Assembly: GCF_918698085.1 (NCBI RefSeq)
Contig: NZ_CAKKLP010000001.1
Span: 186,001 to 250,000, forward strand
Length of the DNA: 64,000 nt
Direction: 5' to 3'
Source of the DNA: Chryseobacterium sp. Bi04
GTDB taxonomy: Bacteria > Bacteroidota > Bacteroidia > Flavobacteriales > Weeksellaceae
Shown one piece after another: positions 26,056 through 34,432 of the stretch; position 1 is the stretch's first letter, and the number at the start of each line of letters is the position of its first letter. The position numbers were made by a program, and so were the translations under genes. The notes under the pieces were generated by a model. The model had not been told where the DNA came from. It saw only the letters and a list, made by a program, of their open reading frames with translations, and made no database searches.

Positions 26056-26107
26056 GCTGAGATTGAGGCTGGGCCTTATTGCTTAAAAACTCAGCTTCAA
26101 TCTCAGC
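26056..26107. terminator. Bidirectional terminator
   Basis: A 15-bp stem with one G-T pair (GCTGAGATTGAGGCT with AGCTTCAATCTCAGC) around a 22-base loop lies between the convergent thioredoxin and nitrilase genes. Confidence 0.75.
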
Positions 26108-26113
26108 AATTTC

Positions 26114-26866
26114 TTATAATTGAATGGAAAAATCATCCCGGTCATTTAAAAACTGGAAATGCTTTCTAAAATCTTCCAATTCATTCATATCCAGTTCCGC
26201 AGATACCCTATTCCCGTTTTTATGGGAAATTTCTTTTCCATCGGCAAAAAAACAATGAGAACTTTCCTGATAAAAGAGATTATTGCCATCCGTTCCTATC
26301 CTGTTTAACCCAAAAACAAAAGACAGGTTTTCAATAGCTCTTGCTTTTAAAAGATGCTCCCAGGCTCCTACCCTTTTTTCCGGCCAATTAGCTACATATA
26401 AGATCGCATCATAATCGTTATTGTTTCTTGCAAAAACAGGAAAACGCAGATCATAACACACCTGAAGCAGAAACCTGACTCCTTTATAACTGACAATAAC
26501 CCGCTCTTTTCCTGGAGTATACACTTTATCTTCTCCTGAAAAGGAAAATAAATGTCTTTTATTATAAAAGACAGTCTCTCCATCCGGCTGTACAAAGTAC
26601 ATCCTGTTATAAAAGTGCCCATCCTGCTCTACCGGAGCACTTCCACTGAAAGCCGTATTCTTTTCTTTTGAGATTTTTTTTAAAAATTCCAGAGATTCTT
26701 CATTCCTGTCTGAAACTTCAGAAGCATCCATACAAAAACCTGTTGAAAACATTTCGGGCAAAAGAAAGAGATCAGCTTCCTGATTTTGAAGTTCTTTTTC
26801 TATTGCTTTAAAATTTCCGCTTTTATCTTTCCAGATGATATCTGAATTAAGCCCTGTCACTTTCAT
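26114..26866 (-). CDS. Nitrilase-family amidohydrolase (omega-amidase-like)
   Basis: A 250-residue carbon-nitrogen hydrolase. The Glu-Lys-Cys triad is visible: LLPEMFSTGF (E38), FYNKRHLFSF (K103) and LQVCYDLRFPVFAR (C137). Length and the sequence after the Lys match YafV/omega-amidase-type enzymes that hydrolyse alpha-ketoglutaramate or ketosuccinamate, so metabolite repair is likely. The exact substrate cannot be read from sequence. Single gene, convergent with the sulfur operon. Confidence 0.85.
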   Translation of the reverse strand: MKVTGLNSDIIWKDKSGNFKAIEKELQNQEADLFLLPEMFSTGFCMDASEVSDRNEESLEFLKKISKEKNTAFSGSAPVEQDGHFYNRMYFVQPDGETVFYNKRHLFSFSGEDKVYTPGKERVIVSYKGVRFLLQVCYDLRFPVFARNNNDYDAILYVANWPEKRVGAWEHLLKARAIENLSFVFGLNRIGTDGNNLFYQESSHCFFADGKEISHKNGNRVSAELDMNELEDFRKHFQFLNDRDDFSIQL

Positions 26867-27111
26867 CTTTAATTACTTTTAAATTATTTTCAATCCGATT
26901 TATAAAAATACAGCTTTTATATTTACAAACAGATAAAGAAGAGTTATATCCTCTATTCTTTACCCTGAATAGTTACTCTTTTAAAACTTTCTATCAAAAT
27001 ATTGAATTTCTTAATAATTCATAAAGTCTTGTGTTTTTACAAGATTAATGGTTTTCGGTTTCATTTTTGATGGTGATAATTTTTATTAAAATCATTAAAA
27101 ATTAGAAATTT

Positions 27112-27552
27112 ATGAAGAAATTGGTTTTTATGGTGATGGTACTCTTTTTTGGAGTGGCTGCCAATGCACAGGCATGGACAGGAAAAGGAGACCAGAAAAT
27201 TCAGTTGGGTTTAAGTGCCTGGGGATACGGAACAGGTATTACCGGAACCTATGATTATGGACTTAACAAAATGATATCATTGGGAGCCGGTATCAATGGT
27301 TACTTTGACAATTACAAAGATAACGATAAGGACAACCGTGTTTTTGTTTTCGGAAGACTGAATTTCCACTTACAGGAAGCATTGAACCTTCCTTCCAAAT
27401 GGGATATCTACCCGGGAGTTGACCTTGGAGTGCTTGGAAAAGACTTTGGAATAGGAGCTCATATTGGAGCACGTTACTTTTTCACAGAAAAAATCGGCGT
27501 TTTTGCAGAGGTCGGTAATAATGGAAGTCTTGGAGTTTCGTTCAATTTATAA
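27112..27552 (+). CDS. DUF6646-type small outer-membrane beta-barrel protein
   Basis: A 146-residue protein with a signal peptide (ending ANAQ, about residue 20), followed by alternating hydrophobic strands with aromatic and Gly residues (IQLGLSAWGYGTGITGTYDY, VFVFGRLNFHL, GIGAHIGARYFF) and a C-terminal Phe-Asn-Leu. This fits a small barrel of the DUF6646 family. Function unknown. The 245 bases upstream hold no gene. Confidence 0.75.
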   Translation: MKKLVFMVMVLFFGVAANAQAWTGKGDQKIQLGLSAWGYGTGITGTYDYGLNKMISLGAGINGYFDNYKDNDKDNRVFVFGRLNFHLQEALNLPSKWDIYPGVDLGVLGKDFGIGAHIGARYFFTEKIGVFAEVGNNGSLGVSFNL

Positions 27553-27573
27553 CCAATCGTCTTTAAATATGAC

Positions 27574-27601
27574 AAAGCTTCTCGTTTCGGGAGGCTTTTT
27601 T
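27574..27601 (+). terminator. Rho-independent terminator
   Basis: AGCTTCTC pairs with GGGAGGCT (two G-T pairs) around GTTTC and is followed by TTTTTTA, 22 bases past the DUF6646 stop. Confidence 0.8.
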
Positions 27602-27602
27602 A

Positions 27603-27633
27603 TTTGGCATAGTTTTGATAATTGTTACCTTTG
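27603..27633 (+). promoter_or_regulatory. Promoter of rseP
   Basis: A -33 TTTG (27603-27606) and a -7 TACCTTTG (27626-27633) are 19 bases apart, an exact Bacteroidota-type promoter. The rseP ATG follows 24 bases later. Confidence 0.7.
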
Positions 27634-27657
27634 CAAATTAAAATCTAAAATTTATTA

Positions 27658-29139
27658 ATGGAAATAGCAATCAAACTCTTTCAGTTCATTCTGAGTATCT
27701 CTATACTGGTAGTTCTTCATGAGCTTGGGCACTTCTTACCGGCCATATGGTTTAAAACAAGAGCCGAAAAATTCTTCCTGTTTTTTGATCCTTACTTTTC
27801 AATTTTCTCAATGAAGAAAATCAATGGTCAATGGAAGTATAAATTCTTCTCAAAAAACCTGCCGGATACTGAAGTAACAGAGGTGAATGGAAAGAAGGAA
27901 GAAGTTCCTATCGATATATCAAAACTTCCGGACAGCGACTGGAGAAAACATCCTGAGCAAACTAAATACGGAATCGGATGGCTTCCATTCGGAGGGTATG
28001 TGAAAATTGCCGGAATGGTAGATGAAAGCATGGATACCGCACAGCTAAAAAAGGATCCGGAATCCTGGGAATTCAGAGCTAAACCGGCTTGGCAGAGACT
28101 GATCATCATGCTTGGTGGGGTTACTGTCAACTTTTTCCTTGCATGGATCATATTTTCAGCATTGGTTGGAAAAAATGGAGAAAACATCTTTGAAGCTGAT
28201 AAAATCACAACTCCTCTTCATTATACGGAAGCTGCAAAAAAAATGGGCTTTCAGGATGGAGATAAGATCTTAAAAGTAGACGGAAATGTTCAGAAAGATT
28301 TCAAAAAATTAGCACTTGATGTTTTATTAAGTGATGAGATCACTGTTTTAAGAGATGGAAAAGAGGTTACTTTCCCAACAAATGACGACGGAAAGGCTTT
28401 TGCATTTCAAGATCCTGAACCTAAAGCATTCTTAACACCAAGAATGTCTCCTGTTGTAGATACCATTGTAACAAAATCTACTCTGGATGCAGGATTAAGA
28501 ATTGGAGATAAAATACTTTCTGTAAATGGAAAACCTCTTAATTATTACGATGAAGTAAAACCTTTGGTAGTTCCTAATGCAGGAAAAGTGACAGACTTTA
28601 AAGTATTGAGAAATAATCAGGTTGAAGATTTAAAAATCCCGGTATCTAAAGAAGGAACAATTGGAATTTTAGCGTTTAAAGAAATTCAAAAATATTCCGT
28701 TCATAACGACTATAACTTCTTTGGATCAATCAAAAGGGGATTCACACTTACTATTGAGAGTTTAACGTATCAGATCAAGCAGTTCAAATTAATCTTCAAT
28801 AAAAAGATTAAAGGTTATAAAAAAGTGGGCGGACCTATCGCTATTGTAAAAAACATGCCTGTAAATAAAGATGCTGCAGGACATGTTTCCATTGACTGGT
28901 CAGCGTTCTGGGGCTTTACAGCAATGTTCTCTGTATGGTTGGCGTTCCTTAACCTTATTCCAATTCCAGGACTTGACGGAGGTCACGTTTTATTTACCTT
29001 ATATGAGATCATTGTAGGAAAACCTGTACCACAAAAAGTATTGGAAAATGCTCAAATGGTGGGAGTTATCTTCCTGTTGGGATTAATGGTACTGATATTC
29101 GGAAGTGATATTTTTAAAATGCTTACCGGAGGTTTATAA
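27658..29139 (+). CDS. rseP: RIP metalloprotease RseP (site-2 protease)
   Basis: A 493-residue intramembrane zinc protease that cleaves transmembrane anti-sigma factors and signal-peptide remnants. HELGH lies at 21-25 in the first membrane helix and LNLIPIPGLDGGH (second zinc-ligand region) near 430-445. Two PDZ-like stretches are visible (about 190-230 and 275-340, the latter with AGLRIGDKILSVNGKPL). The final helix ends before a short tail. Confidence 0.94.
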   Translation: MEIAIKLFQFILSISILVVLHELGHFLPAIWFKTRAEKFFLFFDPYFSIFSMKKINGQWKYKFFSKNLPDTEVTEVNGKKEEVPIDISKLPDSDWRKHPEQTKYGIGWLPFGGYVKIAGMVDESMDTAQLKKDPESWEFRAKPAWQRLIIMLGGVTVNFFLAWIIFSALVGKNGENIFEADKITTPLHYTEAAKKMGFQDGDKILKVDGNVQKDFKKLALDVLLSDEITVLRDGKEVTFPTNDDGKAFAFQDPEPKAFLTPRMSPVVDTIVTKSTLDAGLRIGDKILSVNGKPLNYYDEVKPLVVPNAGKVTDFKVLRNNQVEDLKIPVSKEGTIGILAFKEIQKYSVHNDYNFFGSIKRGFTLTIESLTYQIKQFKLIFNKKIKGYKKVGGPIAIVKNMPVNKDAAGHVSIDWSAFWGFTAMFSVWLAFLNLIPIPGLDGGHVLFTLYEIIVGKPVPQKVLENAQMVGVIFLLGLMVLIFGSDIFKMLTGGL

Positions 29140-29165
29140 TTTTTTCGAGAAAATCATTAAAAATA

Positions 29166-29197
29166 TTTGCAGGGTATAAATATTCGTCCTATATTTG
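29166..29197 (+). promoter_or_regulatory. Promoter of first tRNA-Asn
   Basis: TTTG at 29166-29169 and TATATTTG at 29190-29197, 20 bases apart. The second tRNA gene has the same -7 box and spacing. Confidence 0.7.
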
Positions 29198-29219
29198 CAC
29201 CACTTAAAAACAAGGACAT

Positions 29220-29293
29220 TCCTCCTTAGCTCAGTTGGTTAGAGCATCTGACTGTTAATCAGAGGGTCGCTGGTTCGAGCCCAGCAGGAGGAG
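29220..29293 (+). tRNA. tRNA-Asn (GTT)
   Basis: 74 bases fold as a cloverleaf. Acceptor TCCTCCT pairs with AGGAGGA, the D arm carries AGCTCAGTTGGTTAGAGC, the anticodon stem CTGACT/AATCAG encloses GTT, and the T arm has GGTTCGAGCCC. A genomic CCA follows at 29294-29296. It is identical in sequence to the gene at 30975. Confidence 0.96.
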
Positions 29294-29300
29294 CCAAAAA

Positions 29301-29328
29301 AGACTTACAGAAATGTAGGTCTTTTTTT
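29301..29328 (+). terminator. Terminator of first tRNA-Asn
   Basis: AGACTTACA pairs with TGTAGGTCT around GAAA and is followed by seven T. The same hairpin follows the second tRNA copy. Confidence 0.85.
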
Positions 29329-29348
29329 ATTTACATATATTTTGCTTA
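29311..29348 (+). repeat. 38-bp direct repeat, copy 1
   Basis: AAATGTAGGTCTTTTTTTAT and the following 18 bases recur at 30049-30086 with two mismatches. The first copy overlaps the tRNA terminator. The pair brackets the frameshifted secreted orphan. Confidence 0.75.
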
Positions 29349-29400
29349 ATCCTTACACCTGATCACACAAATGTCCATAATAAATTTAAAAGTTCTTAAT

Positions 29401-29894
29401 ATGAAATCTATATTTTTAAAAAGCTTGTTTATAATAAGCATATTTTTTATACATAACTATAAGTCTCAATCCGTAAATGATTATATCTCATTTTATAATG
29501 GGGTTGTCCCTAAATTGAATGCAATTGCCTCTAATAAAACGCAATTCTACGGACATAATTTTTCAAACTTCTATAATGAATTATCACAAAAAGGAATAGA
29601 CGTTGTAAATTTATCATATGACAGCAAAACAGATACTGGTATAAAATATTACATGCTAGCATTGTATTTTTGTGATAGTAGTATGGATAAACCAGCATTA
29701 GATAATAAATTTCAAATCCTGTGGTTTGGATAACTTTTGAAAGCGAAATCCCTTCTCAAATAAAAAATATGGTACAGGAATATAATGGAGTATGGACTAG
29801 CATTTTTACACAGTTTTTTGCGAATATGAAAATAGAAAAGATTGAATTTGGGGGAATAAATGGATATAACAGTAATGATTGGTCTGGTAAATAA
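29401..29894 (+). pseudogene. Secreted orphan protein broken by a frameshift
   Basis: From the ATG at 29401 a signal peptide (KSIFLKSLFIISIFFIHNYK) leads to about 100 residues that stop at 29733. The coding pattern continues in the -1 frame from about 29710 as ISNPVVWITFESEIPSQIKN to a stop at 29894. One extra A in the AAA run at 29707-29709 would restore a single protein of about 164 residues. I recognise no family. An ATG 30 bases upstream is also in frame but precedes the signal sequence. It could be a real mutation or a homopolymer sequencing error. Confidence 0.6.
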
Positions 29895-29952
29895 TCGATC
29901 GAACAAAAACAAAAGTTATAAATTTACTAAACAATAATATAAACTATTTATA

Positions 29953-30027
29953 ATGATTGGTTCTACCGCAGCCAGCTAAAGCCAATCATCAATTAATCTT
30001 TATCAACTTTGGTAAAGATTTTTATTT
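29953..30027 (+). terminator. Two hairpins after the orphan gene
   Basis: ATGATTGG (29953-29960) pairs with CCAATCAT (29982-29989). AATCTTTA (29995-30002) pairs with TAAAGATT (30013-30020) and is followed by TTTTA. The second looks like a Rho-independent terminator. Confidence 0.55.
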
Positions 30028-30048
30028 ACATTTACATAAAATCCCAAA

Positions 30049-30086
30049 AAATGTAAGTCTTTTTTTATTTGCATATATTTTGCTTA
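30049..30086 (+). repeat. 38-bp direct repeat, copy 2
   Basis: Matches 29311-29348 at 36 of 38 positions. Here it is not attached to a tRNA, which suggests that it was duplicated when the segment between the copies arose or inserted. Confidence 0.75.
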
Positions 30087-30118
30087 CCAGACATTAATAT
30101 TATGTAACTATATAAACA

Positions 30119-30838
30119 ATGCCCTACTTATCCCGTATCTATTTAAAAGATAACCACCCGAAAGATTTCCCCTTCAACCTTCCTTTTTTGAGTAAAGGTT
30201 TGGATCTAAGGCTTAAAAGCAATGTTACTTTTTTCGTTGGGGAAAACGGAATCGGTAAATCGACCCTACTGGAGGCTATTGCGGAAAACTGTGATTTCAA
30301 TGTGGCCGGAGGAAACCGAAACCATCATTATAACTTCCATAAAACAGAATCGGGATTATCTGAACACCTTGTTCTCTCCTGGAGTACTAAAACATCACAG
30401 GGGTTCTTCATGAGAGCTGAAAGCTTCTTCAACTTTGCCACCTATATTGATGAAGTAGCTAAAGAAGACAGCAGGGTTCTGGACGCTTATGGAGGCAAAT
30501 CCCTGCACCAGCAATCACATGGCGAGGCCTTCCTATCATTATTTCATAATCATTTCCAAAAAGGAATTTATATCCTTGACGAACCTGAGTCTGCCCTGTC
30601 GCCCCAAAGGCAGCTTTCTTTGTTATCCATCATCCACAAATTGGAGAAAGCGGGAAAAGCCCAGTTTATTATTTCAAGCCACTCTCCCATTCTGATGAGC
30701 TACCCGAATGCTGAAATCTATTTAATAGATAACAAAATTCAGCGTATCCCGTACAAAGAAACAGAACACTATCAGTTGACAAGGAATTTTTTGGAGCATC
30801 CTGAGAGATATTTCAGGCATTTATTCGAAGATATCTAA
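30119..30838 (+). CDS. Stand-alone ABC-type AAA ATPase
   Basis: A 239-residue P-loop ATPase with Walker A VGENGIGKSTL (40-50), signature-like QQSHGEAFLSLF (131-142), Walker B YILDEPESALSP (151-162) and H-loop ISSHSPILMSYP. It has no transmembrane or permease partner. The ABC signature is SHGE rather than SGGQ, as in the AAA_23/RecF-like lone ATPases of unknown function found in many bacteria. Such proteins occur in defence pairs, but no partner nuclease lies next to it, only the tRNA and the orphan. Confidence 0.8.
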   Translation: MPYLSRIYLKDNHPKDFPFNLPFLSKGLDLRLKSNVTFFVGENGIGKSTLLEAIAENCDFNVAGGNRNHHYNFHKTESGLSEHLVLSWSTKTSQGFFMRAESFFNFATYIDEVAKEDSRVLDAYGGKSLHQQSHGEAFLSLFHNHFQKGIYILDEPESALSPQRQLSLLSIIHKLEKAGKAQFIISSHSPILMSYPNAEIYLIDNKIQRIPYKETEHYQLTRNFLEHPERYFRHLFEDI

Positions 30839-30920
30839 GATGATATTAAAAATAAGTGAAATATTTCTTACTGAAATTCAACATATTTAGTGTAAAACCA
30901 TCGATAATTGGGGATAAAAC

Positions 30921-30951
30921 TTGACTGATATTAATATTCCTCTTATATTTG
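30921..30951 (+). promoter_or_regulatory. Promoter of second tRNA-Asn
   Basis: TTG at 30921-30923 and TATATTTG at 30944-30951, 20 bases apart, repeat the layout before the first tRNA. Confidence 0.65.
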
Positions 30952-30974
30952 CATCACTTAAAAATAAGGAAAAT

Positions 30975-31048
30975 TCCTCCTTAGCTCAGTTGGTTAGAGC
31001 ATCTGACTGTTAATCAGAGGGTCGCTGGTTCGAGCCCAGCAGGAGGAG
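30975..31048 (+). tRNA. tRNA-Asn (GTT), second copy
   Basis: Identical over 74 bases to the gene at 29220. Here the bases after the discriminator G are CAA rather than CCA, so CCA must be added enzymatically. About 10 upstream bases and the terminator downstream are also conserved between copies. Confidence 0.96.
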
Positions 31049-31053
31049 CAAAA

Positions 31054-31081
31054 AGACTTACAGAAATGTAGGTCTTTTTTT
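31054..31081 (+). terminator. Terminator of second tRNA-Asn
   Basis: Same AGACTTACA/TGTAGGTCT hairpin and T run as after the first copy. Confidence 0.85.
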
Positions 31082-31274
31082 ATTTTAAGCAAAGAAAACT
31101 TAGCTTTAGGGTGGCTATTTTAACAATTACAGAGGGCTCCAATACACCATTTTCACCTTAGTATAAGTCGTAAAAACTGTGACTTTTCATCTTATATTTA
31201 ATCTCCTGATTCATCACATTTTAAGCACTTAAAATTCGTATCTGATTTTTAATAATTTGTAGTATTATTTTCGT

Positions 31275-31282
31275 TACATTTG
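31275..31282 (+). promoter_or_regulatory. -7 element upstream of the DUF5686 gene
   Basis: TACATTTG matches TAnnTTTG exactly; a TTTG lies about 15 bases upstream. The interval 31082-31376 otherwise shows no gene. Confidence 0.5.
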
Positions 31283-31376
31283 CGAACTTATAGGGAATAA
31301 TAATTTTTTCTATTTTTTTTCTATTTTTTGAATAAACTGCATACTTTTTGTTTGTGATAATTGCTTGAAGAAACGA

Positions 31377-33908
31377 ATGATGTTAAACAATAACCCTAAA
31401 CACAATTTTTTATTTTTTTTCCTGCTTTTTACCAGCTTTTCGTTGGCTCAAAATAGAGTAAGCGGAAGAATTGTTGATGAAAAAAATAACAAAGAGCTTA
31501 ATCAAGTTGATATCTTTATCAATGACAATAAAACTCCGGCGCTTACCACGACTTCCGGAAGCTTCGTTATTCAGTCTGATAGTATTATCATCATTACATT
31601 AAAATTTTCCAGAAAAAATTATACTTCCCAAACCCTGGAGGTGACTCCTGCCACCGCTGAAAATATTTTTGTACAGCTATCACAGGCAAAGGTGAGCAGT
31701 ATTCAGGAAATTGTTATCAATACCGGGAAAACCAAATACAAAAGCAAAAAAGAAAATCCTGCGTATGCTATTATGCAGAAAGTCTGGGCACGTAAAAGAA
31801 ATAATGGGCTAGAAAAGTTTGATACGTATTCATATAAGGAATATGAGAAGACCCAATTCGACCTTAATAATCTGGACAGTACATTTATGAAGAAAAAAAT
31901 CTTCAATAAGCTGGATTTTATCTTTGATTATGCTGATTCTACAGCAAGTGGCAGATTAGGACTTCCCATCTTTCTAAATGAAGCTGTTTATGAAAACTAT
32001 GGTAAGAATAAACCCGAAAAAGACTCTAAAAGAACACTCGTTGCTCAAAAGACTTCAGGGTTTCAGGATAATCAGGTCATCACCGTTTCAGCAAAGAACC
32101 TTTACCGTGAAATCAATATCTACGATAATACACTTAATTATTTCGATATAGGATTTCAAAGCCCTGTAGGATCAGACGGTTTCAGTACCTATGATTACAG
32201 CCTTGTAGATACTATTGCTATCCGCGGGGAGAAAGCTTTCCATATAAGGTACCAGCCTAAAAGAAAGGACATCCTGGCTTTCCAGGGGAATCTTTATATA
32301 GACACAGATACCTATGCTGTTATAGGAGCTACTTTAAAATCAACACAAAAAATAAACGTCAATTTTGTCAATAGTGTTTCCACCCAGCTGGAATATGACA
32401 ATCCTGATGAAAACACATTCCTACCTAAAAAGCTGGTTACAGAATTCGAAATAAGTCCTTTTTCAAAAAAGAAAGGATCTAAAAGTATTATTGCTAAAAG
32501 ATCTGTAGATTATTCAAATTACGAATTCAATAAACCTCTGGACCCAGCTGTATTCAAGAGAAAAGAAGAAGAATACGAAGACGAGTTTGTCAAAAAAGAT
32601 GATGCCTATTGGACGAAAGCCAGGCCTGACACATTATCCAAATCTGAACAAGGGGTTTACAACATGCTTGATCAACTTCAGCAGACTCCAAAATTCAACC
32701 GAATGGTTAAATTATTTGAAACCCTGGGCTCCCGTCATTACAATGCCTTTAAAGGGGTAGATATCGGTCCTATTTTTTCGATATACGGAAGAAATAAAGT
32801 AGAAGGAGACAGAATAAGACTGGGTGCAAGATCTTATTTCGGATTAAACGATACGTGGAGAGTACAGTTTTATACAGCATATGGATTTAAAGATCAACAA
32901 GTAAAATATGGTGTTGACGCCAGGTATATGTTCAATAAACTTAACCGGTTTATGATAGGAGCAGGAACCAGCAGGGATATTGCTCAGCTGGGAGGACAGC
33001 TGACCAGTGGAGACGGCCTGACAACCGGTCCGCAATCCACCTCTACATTCTTTGCAAGAGGTGAAAATAATTCTTTAAGCTCTGTAAATCAAACCAGAGT
33101 ATTTGCAGCCATTGAACCCTGGAAAAACATACAATTCAGAGTTGATGGGGTAATGCAAAGTATTAAATCTGCTAACCTGGAGCTCTTTAATCTAATGTAT
33201 TACAAAGACGGAAACTTAAGAAAAACAGTCAATGACTCTCATGTTACCTTCAGTATAATAGCAAAACCGGGAGCTAAATTTTCCCAGACAGGAATAGACC
33301 GATACCAGGCAAGAAACCTTGCCCCAACCATCGTTTTACGCTACACAAGGGGAATCGAGGGCCTTTTCAATGCTGATTTTAATTACGATAAGCTTCAGTT
33401 TATGCTTTCCAAGCCATTCCTTATCGGAACTATAGGTAAAACGATTGTCAATCTTGAGGCCGGAAAAAACTTTAATACCGTTCCGCTGGCATTGCAGAAT
33501 ATAATCCCGGCTAACCTTTCCTATGGATTGGTTCCCAACACTTTTTCACAGCTTAATTACTATGAATTCGTAGCCGACGCTTATGTTACCCTTAACCTTG
33601 AGCATCATTTTAACGGAAAAATACTTTCTTACATCCCATTGATCAAGAAATTAAAATTTAGAGAAGTTGCTTTTATCAGAGGAGCGTACGGATCATTAAG
33701 TGATGAATCTAAAGCGATCAACGTAGAAGGATTCAAATATTCTGCTCCCAATGAACATATCTATTATGAGTATGGATTTGGAATTGAAAATATTGGAATT
33801 GGAAACCTTAGAATTTTTAGAGTTGATTTCAACTGGCGAGGAAATTATCTGGACAGACCGGATATCTCAAAATTTGATATTAAAGCAGGATTTCAATTTG
33901 GATTTTAA
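31377..33908 (+). CDS. DUF5686 outer-membrane protein with carboxypeptidase-like domain
   Basis: About 843 residues. After a signal peptide (ending SLAQ) comes a carboxypeptidase-regulatory-like beta-sandwich (NRVSGRIVDEKNNKELNQVD, to about 110), then a DUF5686 domain and a C-terminal beta-barrel ending FDIKAGFQFGF, which has a terminal Phe typical of outer-membrane proteins. The ATG at 31377 is used; the frame is also open from a TTG 12 bases upstream. The family is common in Bacteroidota and of unknown function; it is not a TonB receptor because no plug domain is seen. Confidence 0.86.
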   Translation: MMLNNNPKHNFLFFFLLFTSFSLAQNRVSGRIVDEKNNKELNQVDIFINDNKTPALTTTSGSFVIQSDSIIIITLKFSRKNYTSQTLEVTPATAENIFVQLSQAKVSSIQEIVINTGKTKYKSKKENPAYAIMQKVWARKRNNGLEKFDTYSYKEYEKTQFDLNNLDSTFMKKKIFNKLDFIFDYADSTASGRLGLPIFLNEAVYENYGKNKPEKDSKRTLVAQKTSGFQDNQVITVSAKNLYREINIYDNTLNYFDIGFQSPVGSDGFSTYDYSLVDTIAIRGEKAFHIRYQPKRKDILAFQGNLYIDTDTYAVIGATLKSTQKINVNFVNSVSTQLEYDNPDENTFLPKKLVTEFEISPFSKKKGSKSIIAKRSVDYSNYEFNKPLDPAVFKRKEEEYEDEFVKKDDAYWTKARPDTLSKSEQGVYNMLDQLQQTPKFNRMVKLFETLGSRHYNAFKGVDIGPIFSIYGRNKVEGDRIRLGARSYFGLNDTWRVQFYTAYGFKDQQVKYGVDARYMFNKLNRFMIGAGTSRDIAQLGGQLTSGDGLTTGPQSTSTFFARGENNSLSSVNQTRVFAAIEPWKNIQFRVDGVMQSIKSANLELFNLMYYKDGNLRKTVNDSHVTFSIIAKPGAKFSQTGIDRYQARNLAPTIVLRYTRGIEGLFNADFNYDKLQFMLSKPFLIGTIGKTIVNLEAGKNFNTVPLALQNIIPANLSYGLVPNTFSQLNYYEFVADAYVTLNLEHHFNGKILSYIPLIKKLKFREVAFIRGAYGSLSDESKAINVEGFKYSAPNEHIYYEYGFGIENIGIGNLRIFRVDFNWRGNYLDRPDISKFDIKAGFQFGF

Positions 33909-33920
33909 TACGATACAAAT

Positions 33921-33956
33921 AATCCGCAGCTTCTCCGAAGCTGCGGATTATTTTTT
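33921..33956. terminator. Strong bidirectional terminator
   Basis: AATCCGCAGCTTC pairs with GAAGCTGCGGATT (13 bp) around TCC. T or A runs lie on both sides, so it can end the DUF5686 gene and the minus-strand peptide cluster. Confidence 0.9.
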
Positions 33957-34026
33957 CAATTTTATCTAACATTCATCGTGCATAGAAGACTTTGTATAAA
34001 ACATCTAATGCATCTATTCATATTAA

Positions 34027-34200
34027 CTAGTCAAAACATTCCGACAAGGTGCATGGCTCAGAAAGCATACAGTTTGACTGCTGCCATGAGTTCCATCTGC
34101 ACCACTCAAAACATGATTGAAACATAGAAGGGCACGTTGCCGCGACTTCTCCACTTATTTCCTTTAAACTCTTTTTAGTTAATTTTTTCAGATTCTTCAT
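34027..34200 (-). CDS. Six-Cys peptide with double-glycine-type leader, copy 3
   Basis: 57 codons. The leader MKNLKKLTKKSLKEISGE resembles those of its two neighbours but ends Gly-Glu instead of Gly-Gly. The core has Cys at 23, 30, 34, 44, 50 and 55, with the shared spacing C-P-x5-C-x2-W-C-x9-C. The shared leader, spacing and tandem placement make it a real gene despite its size. Similar Chryseobacterium ORFs are labelled bacteriocin-like. The changed cleavage site may mean slower or no processing. Confidence 0.78.
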   Translation of the reverse strand: MKNLKKLTKKSLKEISGEVAATCPSMFQSCFEWCRWNSWQQSNCMLSEPCTLSECFD

Positions 34201-34241
34201 TTCAATGCATTAATGGTTAAATCATTTATATGGTCAGCCAG

Positions 34242-34406
34242 CTAGCACACACAAGGCTCTTCATAAGTATTGGTGAGACAGTGTATTTTCTGCCATGCAC
34301 TCCATCCGCACCATACACTGCAAGAACTTGTGATAGGCGGGCATTTTTCTGTACCTCCCTGAATTACTTTCAAATTCTTCTTTGTCAGTTTTCTTAGATT
34401 TTTCAT
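34242..34406 (-). CDS. Six-Cys peptide with double-glycine leader, copy 2
   Basis: 54 codons. The leader MKNLRKLTKKNLKVIQGG carries a proper Gly-Gly site at 17-18. The core of 36 residues has Cys at 22, 29, 33, 43, 52 and 54, with KCPPITSSCSVWCGWSAWQ at its start. Six spaced cysteines suggest three disulfides in an exported peptide. Family knowledge says Gly-Gly leaders are cut by C39 peptidase ABC exporters; none is in the window. 26 bases separate it from copy 1. Confidence 0.8.
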   Translation of the reverse strand: MKNLRKLTKKNLKVIQGGTEKCPPITSSCSVWCGWSAWQKIHCLTNTYEEPCVC

Positions 34407-34432
34407 TTGAATGTATACTGATGGTTATGGTA

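Noticed and set aside
29220-31048. The two tRNA-Asn genes as attL and attR of an integrated element
   Set aside because: The duplication covers promoter and terminator, not just the tRNA 3' end, and no integrase or phage-like gene lies between them.
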